Positions 14,436 to 18,805 of a DNA stretch of 18,805 bases are shown piece after piece. A program made the position numbers and the translations under genes. A model generated the notes under the pieces. The model searched no databases. It was given only the letters and a program-made list of their open reading frames with translations, and was not told the DNA's origin. The stretch spans positions 1 through 18,805 of the forward strand of contig JAPPFO010000293.1 in the NCBI GenBank assembly GCA_028875175.1. Direction: 5' to 3'. Position 1 is the first letter of the stretch. Every line of letters begins with the position of its first letter. Source of the stretch: Chloroflexota bacterium. GTDB lineage: Bacteria > Chloroflexota > UBA11872.

Positions 14436-15158
14436 TCAGAAGTGTTCCATGTCTTCGCGGGTCATCGTCGGCCAGGAGCCGTCGCGGGGCAGCGGCCGCG
14501 GCTCGCGCACCAGGTCGCCGTCGTCATCGGCGTGCAGGACCACAAAGACCGGCAGCAGACTCCAGCGAAGATCCTCGGCGCCACCCTGCAGATAGGCCTG
14601 GCGCACCGGGGCAAAGTCCGCCAACTGTAGGGACTCGTGCGATTCCCCCGCGTCCCGCAGCCGATCAAAGAAGATCTTGCACAACATTGGAAGATTGACG
14701 GTGTGCGCGACGCGTCCGAATGCCCGGCAGATCATGGGTCGGCCTTCGTATCCGGCGCAGCGGTTGTCGCTGGTCAGGAGCACGCAGCGCTGGACGCGTC
14801 GCCGATCGACGTTTTGCATAAGTCGGCTCAGTTCCTCCAGGTTGCGCGCACGCAAGGCCCGGCGAAACGGACCGCGCTTGCGGTCCAGCAGGCGGCGGGC
14901 GCGTCGGACGATTCGGCGCCGCTCGTCGGCCGTGGAGCCCCGGTGCAGGGCCGGGAGCAGGATGGCCCACTCCTCCTCGCTGATATACACCTGCTGATGA
15001 CAGCAACGGGCGCAGCCGCTGGGGCAGCGCAGGATGGGATGCGCGCCCTCGACCATCACGTTGAGCGTGTCGACGACCTCTAGCGTGGCAATCAGATTGG
15101 GGTTGTCTCCGAGGTCGCTCGTCACTCGCGTGAAGGCGGCCGAAAGGTCAGCGGGCAC
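14436..15158 (-). CDS. YkgJ-family cysteine-cluster protein
   Basis: A 240-residue protein of the YkgJ/CxxCxxCC (UPF0153-like) family, whose members are thought to bind zinc or an iron-sulfur cluster. The first cluster is CPSGCARCC (Cys45, Cys49, Cys52, Cys53). The second is CVLLTSDNRC followed by GYEGRPMICRAFG (Cys125, Cys134, Cys144), with Cys160 after it. The open frame reaches 15332, but the upstream 58 codons lack similarity. GTG 15158 has an ACGGAG ribosome site seven bases before it and starts just ahead of the conserved helical region. It lies between a small membrane protein gene and selB on the same strand. The function is unknown; a maturation or redox role is the usual guess for the family. 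Confidence 0.85.
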   Translation of the reverse strand: MPADLSAAFTRVTSDLGDNPNLIATLEVVDTLNVMVEGAHPILRCPSGCARCCHQQVYISEEEWAILLPALHRGSTADERRRIVRRARRLLDRKRGPFRRALRARNLEELSRLMQNVDRRRVQRCVLLTSDNRCAGYEGRPMICRAFGRVAHTVNLPMLCKIFFDRLRDAGESHESLQLADFAPVRQAYLQGGAEDLRWSLLPVFVVLHADDDGDLVREPRPLPRDGSWPTMTREDMEHF

Positions 15159-15232
15159 GATGACGCTCCGTAAACGAGACGCGGCACCCTTCGCAGTTTC
15201 GGCCGAATTCGCAACGCATGGCGTCCCCCGGC

Positions 15233-15601
15233 CTAGCCAAACGCGCCCAGCAACACGAGCACCACCGCCGTGCCGAGGCCAATGCCATAGGCCACGACGG
15301 CTGTGGCAAACGTCAGCGCGGTGCGCCGCCACCGGGTCTGCTGCTCCAGACGAGTCATGCGGGCTTCCAGGCGGTCCAGGCGGGCGGCGTCGCGCTCGGT
15401 ATTGGCCCGAGCCTGGCCGACCTCGGCGCGCAATTCGCCAATCGCCAGCGCGTTCATGCGTGAGATATCTGAAATCGGCGCCTGCTGCGGCGAGCCGGGC
15501 TGGGTCCGTGCCATGAGCTCGGGCAGTTGCTGGAGCACCCGCGGCAGAACCTGCTGCGTGACCTGCTGCAGGACCACGTGGCTCAGTAGTTGGGTTGCCA
15601 T
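15233..15601 (-). CDS. Small coiled-coil protein with C-terminal membrane anchor
   Basis: I do not recognise a family. The 122-residue product has a Gln-rich amphipathic N-terminus (LQQVTQQVLPRVLQQLPELM), a Pro/Gln-rich linker, a heptad-like charged helix (about 55-90, including ERDAARLDRLEARMTRLEQQ) and one hydrophobic helix at about 96-119 ending almost at the C-terminus. That layout suggests a tail-anchored membrane protein with the coiled coil in the cytoplasm. A GGAGG ribosome site (15613-15617) precedes ATG 15601 by eleven bases, and the gene lies 37 bases after the DUF2298 gene, supporting real coding and co-transcription. Confidence 0.75.
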   Translation of the reverse strand: MATQLLSHVVLQQVTQQVLPRVLQQLPELMARTQPGSPQQAPISDISRMNALAIGELRAEVGQARANTERDAARLDRLEARMTRLEQQTRWRRTALTFATAVVAYGIGLGTAVVLVLLGAFG

Positions 15602-15638
15602 GTCACGTCTTCCCTCCGCATCGGCGCTGCCGCATCCG

Positions 15639-18600
15639 TCATCCGGCAGGCAGGGACAGGCTGCTCGGGTCTACGCGATAGATCACCGTATCACCGTCCC
15701 GATAGATCTCGCGTACGCCCAGAGCCTGCATGCGGTCGAACTTGGCCAGTGACTCAGCCGCATAGATGCTCCGTTCCAGTTCGCCAACGTAGACCAGGCC
15801 GACGTTGAACGTCGAGAGCAAGGCCCGCGCGCGCCGGATGTCCCGGGTTGCAAACAGCTCGCGGGCGTCGTCAAACCGGGCCTCAACCTCATGCACGTAG
15901 CCCCAGTGTTGCTGCTTGGCATGCCAGTCCCAGGCCATAACGGTTGGCAGGCCGGTATACACGGAGATTCGACCGCCCCAGCGGTAGATGGTCGTGGGCG
16001 TCTCCGCCACCACGGGCGCCCCGTCCACGTGAGTGCGCAGCCACTCGATAGCTCGACGGTCGGCGCTGAGGTCAATCGGCACACCCTGGTCGTAGATGAC
16101 GCCCCCGTCCATGAAGGCTTCACCGTCCAGCGTTGCCGGCAGCGCCTGGATGCGCAGATCCAGCTTGTGCGGCGTGGCCAGCAGCGGATACGACAGGGCG
16201 GTGGCGGCGAGCAGCGCCAGACCAGCGGCCCAGGCCACGCGCGCCGTCTTGAATCGCCTGCCGCGTCGAGGCCGAAGCACCCGAACCAGGTACGGCACAG
16301 CCAGCGCCGCACCGAGACCTAGCAGGGTCCACGCTTGCAGGTAGGACTTGAAGATGGTGTTGAGCCGCCCGATGTCGTCGCGCACCACGATGAACTCAGG
16401 CGCCGCGGTAAGTCCCACGCCCGCCAGCAGCAGGGCCAGGGGCGCTAACTTCTTCGGCTCGCTTCGAAGCGGCCAGGCCGCGGCGGCGCCAAGGATGAGC
16501 AGGCCGACGATAAGCGCGCGGGTCGACCAGTCGGCCCCTGCACCGAGCAGTCCCGCCAGCAACAGCGCGCCGGCAACGACGGCGGCAGCTTGCAACGCGA
16601 GCCGCGGCGGCTGTTCCCTCAAACTCTCACGCAGGCGCAGCGCGGCGTACGTGGCCAGCACGGCCACCGGCAGGCCGAGAATGAGCAGCCACTGCGCGGC
16701 GGGCGTCGTTCCCGGCGTGGGGTTCAGACCTCCGTAGAAGTCCACGTAGGCCGCGTGGAACGGCTGGAAGAGCAGCTGCGATGCAGCCGTCAGGGCCGCG
16801 CCAATGCCCAGCAAGGTCGCGGCCAGCGCTCGCGTCTCGAGCCGGCCGCTGCGCCAGAGCGCGTAGGCGAGCGCCGACAGGGTGATCACGGCATACGTCG
16901 GGTAGTCCCAGGGATTGACGACCCGGTGCAGCGCCAACACGAAGGTCTGGAACGCCAGAACGGCGGCCCAGGGAAGCCACCCGATCCGGTGCTGCCGTCT
17001 TGTCGCCTCGCCCAGCCCAAGGATGGCCGCAGCCCCGATCAGCGCCGCCCCGGTGTTGGCGAAATTCATCAGGTGTGGGTGCAGATCGCCATACATGAAG
17101 GTGAACCAGGGGAACTCGTTGACCGTTCGCGGGATCACGCGAGTCGCGGCCCAGAAGTCGAAGGACTGGCTCAGGCCGCCGCCCAGGAGAAGTCCTGGTA
17201 CTTCCAGCAGGGCAATCCCGGTGTCCCCGGCCTTGAGTTGCGCGGACACGACGAGTTGCAGGGCCACGTGCAGGTTGCCGGCCAGCAACACCAGCGCTAC
17301 AGCTGCGAGGCCGACTGCTACCGCCTCGCTCCAGCGCCGCCCCAGCAAGGACCAGAAGCTTGAAGCCGCACCGAAGATCGCGGCCACGGCGGCCGCGAAC
17401 GCGCCGGTCACCGCCAGGTTGTAGGCCGTGGCCGGAACCACGCCCAGCGTCTTGGCCAGCGCGGCCGTGGGCACGTGGCCCAGGTAGTAGTAGTTCAGCC
17501 GGCTGCCCGCGTACCAGGGATCGTGCGGCGGGAACTCCGGGGCGCGAATCACGGCGTTGAGGTGCGCGAAGTCCATGGGCTTTTCGCCGCCGAAGACCGG
17601 GTGCCAGAGTTCCGGGTTGCGCATCCGCAGCATCAGCATGGCGCCAAAGGCCAGGAGAATCAGCGCCTCGGTTCCCAGGATCGGCGCCACGGCCCCCGCC
17701 AACGAGCGACGCAGCTTGGCCCGTCGGCGCCACAGCACCGCGCTTGAAGCGGCTGCCAGAAGACCCGCCCCGGCCAGAATCGCCGGTACGTCAAAGCGCG
17801 TCGCCCCCGTACTGGCCAGCCACCAGGCCGGAAACACCACCGCGGCCGGTCCCAGCACCCGCGCCGCCGCATATCCACGGTCGGGCAGCCCCTGTAGTGC
17901 CGGCCAGATCAGCGGCCAGGCCAGCAGCCCAGCCAGCCACACCGCCGCGAACCAGGCCACGACGGAGCCCGCGCCACCCAGCGGCCGCTCCTGGAACTGA
18001 GCGGGCCAGCCTGCGTCCGCTTCGACGCGGGCCGCCTCGGCCGTCCCAAGGTCGGTGCGGCGCGTGACGGCGTCCTTGGGCAGCACCTGAATGACGCCGC
18101 GCAGGTCAACGGCGCTGAGCTCCCGCTGGATGGCGATCGACGTCTCGAGGCCTCGCCGTGCGTAGATCGAGACCGTGGGATGGTCGTAGACGCTAAACGC
18201 CTCTTCGGCCGCCCGGTCGTCAATGCTCCAGGGACCGAGAGAGGGGCGCGACTCGAACCGCGCCAGCAGGTCGAACCCGAGCGAGCCGTCGTTCAGGGCC
18301 GCGTAGTACCGGCCGGTCAACGGGTAGCGCTGCGGCATGCGGGGAATGGTGGTCGCGCCCCGGTCGCTGGCCAGGACCACCAGGTCCGTCCGGCTCAGGG
18401 TCTCAATCAGGTGCGCGCGTTTCGCCTCGCGGTCCGGGTCGTAGACCCGCAATTGCACGCGCTCGAACAGCTGCGGATTTCGTCCATCGAGCGGCAGGGG
18501 CAGCGCGTCGTCCCAGTGCTCCACGGCAATCGTGGATCCGGGCGCCACGTTTTCGTAGATGAAGTCGGACGCTGCAACCCGGGTGTGGTCGCGGCCGTAG

Positions 18601-18644
18601 ATCTGCGCGAAGGCCAGCGCCCACAGCAACGTCGCGCCCAGCAC
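15639..18644 (-). CDS. DUF2298 (Chlor_Arch_YYY) multispanning membrane protein, 5' end probably missing
   Basis: At least 1001 residues with many hydrophobic helices. The family motif is present as NYYYLGH, the three Tyr at 385-387 (bases 17484-17492), within the block KPMDFAHLNAVIRAPEFPPH...SRLNYYYLGH. A soluble C-terminal region follows, with YRWGGRISVYTGLP and WDWHAKQQHW. The family is seen mainly in Chloroflexi and Archaea and has a proposed glycosyltransferase-like membrane topology; its function is unproven. Residues 1-200 (VEHWDDALPLPLDG, then IPRMPQRYPLTGRYY) look like the middle of larger relatives that carry an N-terminal ArnT-like membrane half. The GTG at 18644 is only the first available start; the frame stays open into the abnormal G/C tract, so the true start lies outside the window. 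Confidence 0.88.
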   Translation of the reverse strand: MLGATLLWALAFAQIYGRDHTRVAASDFIYENVAPGSTIAVEHWDDALPLPLDGRNPQLFERVQLRVYDPDREAKRAHLIETLSRTDLVVLASDRGATTIPRMPQRYPLTGRYYAALNDGSLGFDLLARFESRPSLGPWSIDDRAAEEAFSVYDHPTVSIYARRGLETSIAIQRELSAVDLRGVIQVLPKDAVTRRTDLGTAEAARVEADAGWPAQFQERPLGGAGSVVAWFAAVWLAGLLAWPLIWPALQGLPDRGYAAARVLGPAAVVFPAWWLASTGATRFDVPAILAGAGLLAAASSAVLWRRRAKLRRSLAGAVAPILGTEALILLAFGAMLMLRMRNPELWHPVFGGEKPMDFAHLNAVIRAPEFPPHDPWYAGSRLNYYYLGHVPTAALAKTLGVVPATAYNLAVTGAFAAAVAAIFGAASSFWSLLGRRWSEAVAVGLAAVALVLLAGNLHVALQLVVSAQLKAGDTGIALLEVPGLLLGGGLSQSFDFWAATRVIPRTVNEFPWFTFMYGDLHPHLMNFANTGAALIGAAAILGLGEATRRQHRIGWLPWAAVLAFQTFVLALHRVVNPWDYPTYAVITLSALAYALWRSGRLETRALAATLLGIGAALTAASQLLFQPFHAAYVDFYGGLNPTPGTTPAAQWLLILGLPVAVLATYAALRLRESLREQPPRLALQAAAVVAGALLLAGLLGAGADWSTRALIVGLLILGAAAAWPLRSEPKKLAPLALLLAGVGLTAAPEFIVVRDDIGRLNTIFKSYLQAWTLLGLGAALAVPYLVRVLRPRRGRRFKTARVAWAAGLALLAATALSYPLLATPHKLDLRIQALPATLDGEAFMDGGVIYDQGVPIDLSADRRAIEWLRTHVDGAPVVAETPTTIYRWGGRISVYTGLPTVMAWDWHAKQQHWGYVHEVEARFDDARELFATRDIRRARALLSTFNVGLVYVGELERSIYAAESLAKFDRMQALGVREIYRDGDTVIYRVDPSSLSLPAG

Positions 18645-18652
18645 CGCCGCCA

Positions 18653-18805
18653 GCCCCCCGGCGCCCGCCCCAACCCCCCCGCCCCCCCGCCGCCCCCCGG
18701 GCCGCCCCCCCCCACCCCCCCGCGCGGGCCGGCGGGGCGGGGGGGGGCGCCGGCGGGGGGGGGCCGCGCGGCCGCGCCCGCGCCGGGCCGGGTGGAGCTG
18801 GTGGG
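18653..18805. repeat. Extreme C-tract/G-tract low-complexity end (likely assembly artefact)
   Basis: From about 18653 the sequence turns into long C runs broken by G or A. Near 18722 it flips to G-runs and ends in GC-only sequence. It matches neither the codon pattern of the upstream DUF2298 frame nor any gene. The C-then-G symmetry is what low-quality reads or a fold-back at a contig end would give. A genuine low-complexity element cannot be excluded from sequence alone. Confidence 0.7.

Noticed and set aside
16627..17733. Minus-strand 368-codon frame within the DUF2298 gene
   Set aside because: Out-of-frame shadow; the DUF2298 frame carries the YYY motif and membrane helices.
1..18805. tRNA, rRNA, CRISPR array, transposase or prophage genes
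   Set aside because: No T-loop/acceptor-stem patterns, regularly spaced repeats, transposase motifs or phage structural proteins were found by reading both strands.

Overview
This is a high-GC bacterial window with tightly packed genes on both strands. It is most likely from a member of the Chloroflexota. The lineage call rests mainly on a large DUF2298 'Chlor_Arch_YYY' membrane protein (with its YYY motif), a family described chiefly from Chloroflexi and Archaea, and on the high GC; it is an inference. Both ends look like contig or assembly edges: a prenyl synthase gene is cut at base 1, and the last ~150 bases are anomalous poly-C then poly-G.

Layout. (1) 1-2176, minus strand: dxs (first step of the MEP isoprenoid pathway), followed by the 5' part of a polyprenyl diphosphate synthase gene. 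(2) 2292-3044, plus strand: a short-chain dehydrogenase divergent from dxs. (3) 3054-9850, minus strand: a hopanoid cluster in the order hpnC, hpnD, hpnE, shc, a small XRE regulator, a stretch with an antitoxin-like remnant, then the radical SAM gene hpnH. hpnD/hpnE and hpnE/shc overlap by four bases (GTGA, ATGA), so the core is surely one operon. (4) 10200-12526, plus strand: gap and pgk, with a perfect 16-bp parS centromere site between them. (5) 12529-18805, minus strand: a DUF2298 membrane protein, a small coiled-coil membrane protein, a YkgJ-type cysteine-cluster protein and selB.

How the genes fit together. DXS makes deoxyxylulose phosphate from pyruvate and glyceraldehyde 3-phosphate. 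The prenyl synthase should make a prenyl diphosphate such as farnesyl diphosphate. HpnC, HpnD and HpnE convert two farnesyl diphosphates to squalene without a classical squalene synthase. Shc cyclises squalene to hopene/hopanol, and HpnH adds an adenosyl group to begin extended (C35) hopanoids. Apart from the middle MEP steps, the window covers the route from central carbon to adenosylhopane. HpnG and later side-chain genes are not here. GAPDH and PGK are a separate glycolytic unit. SelB implies selenocysteine use elsewhere in the genome, but no selA, selC, selD or selenoprotein is visible here.

The most notable non-coding signal is the exact ParB-binding palindrome between gap and pgk, which suggests that this locus lies in the origin-proximal part of the chromosome. 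No tRNA, rRNA, CRISPR array or insertion sequence was recognised.
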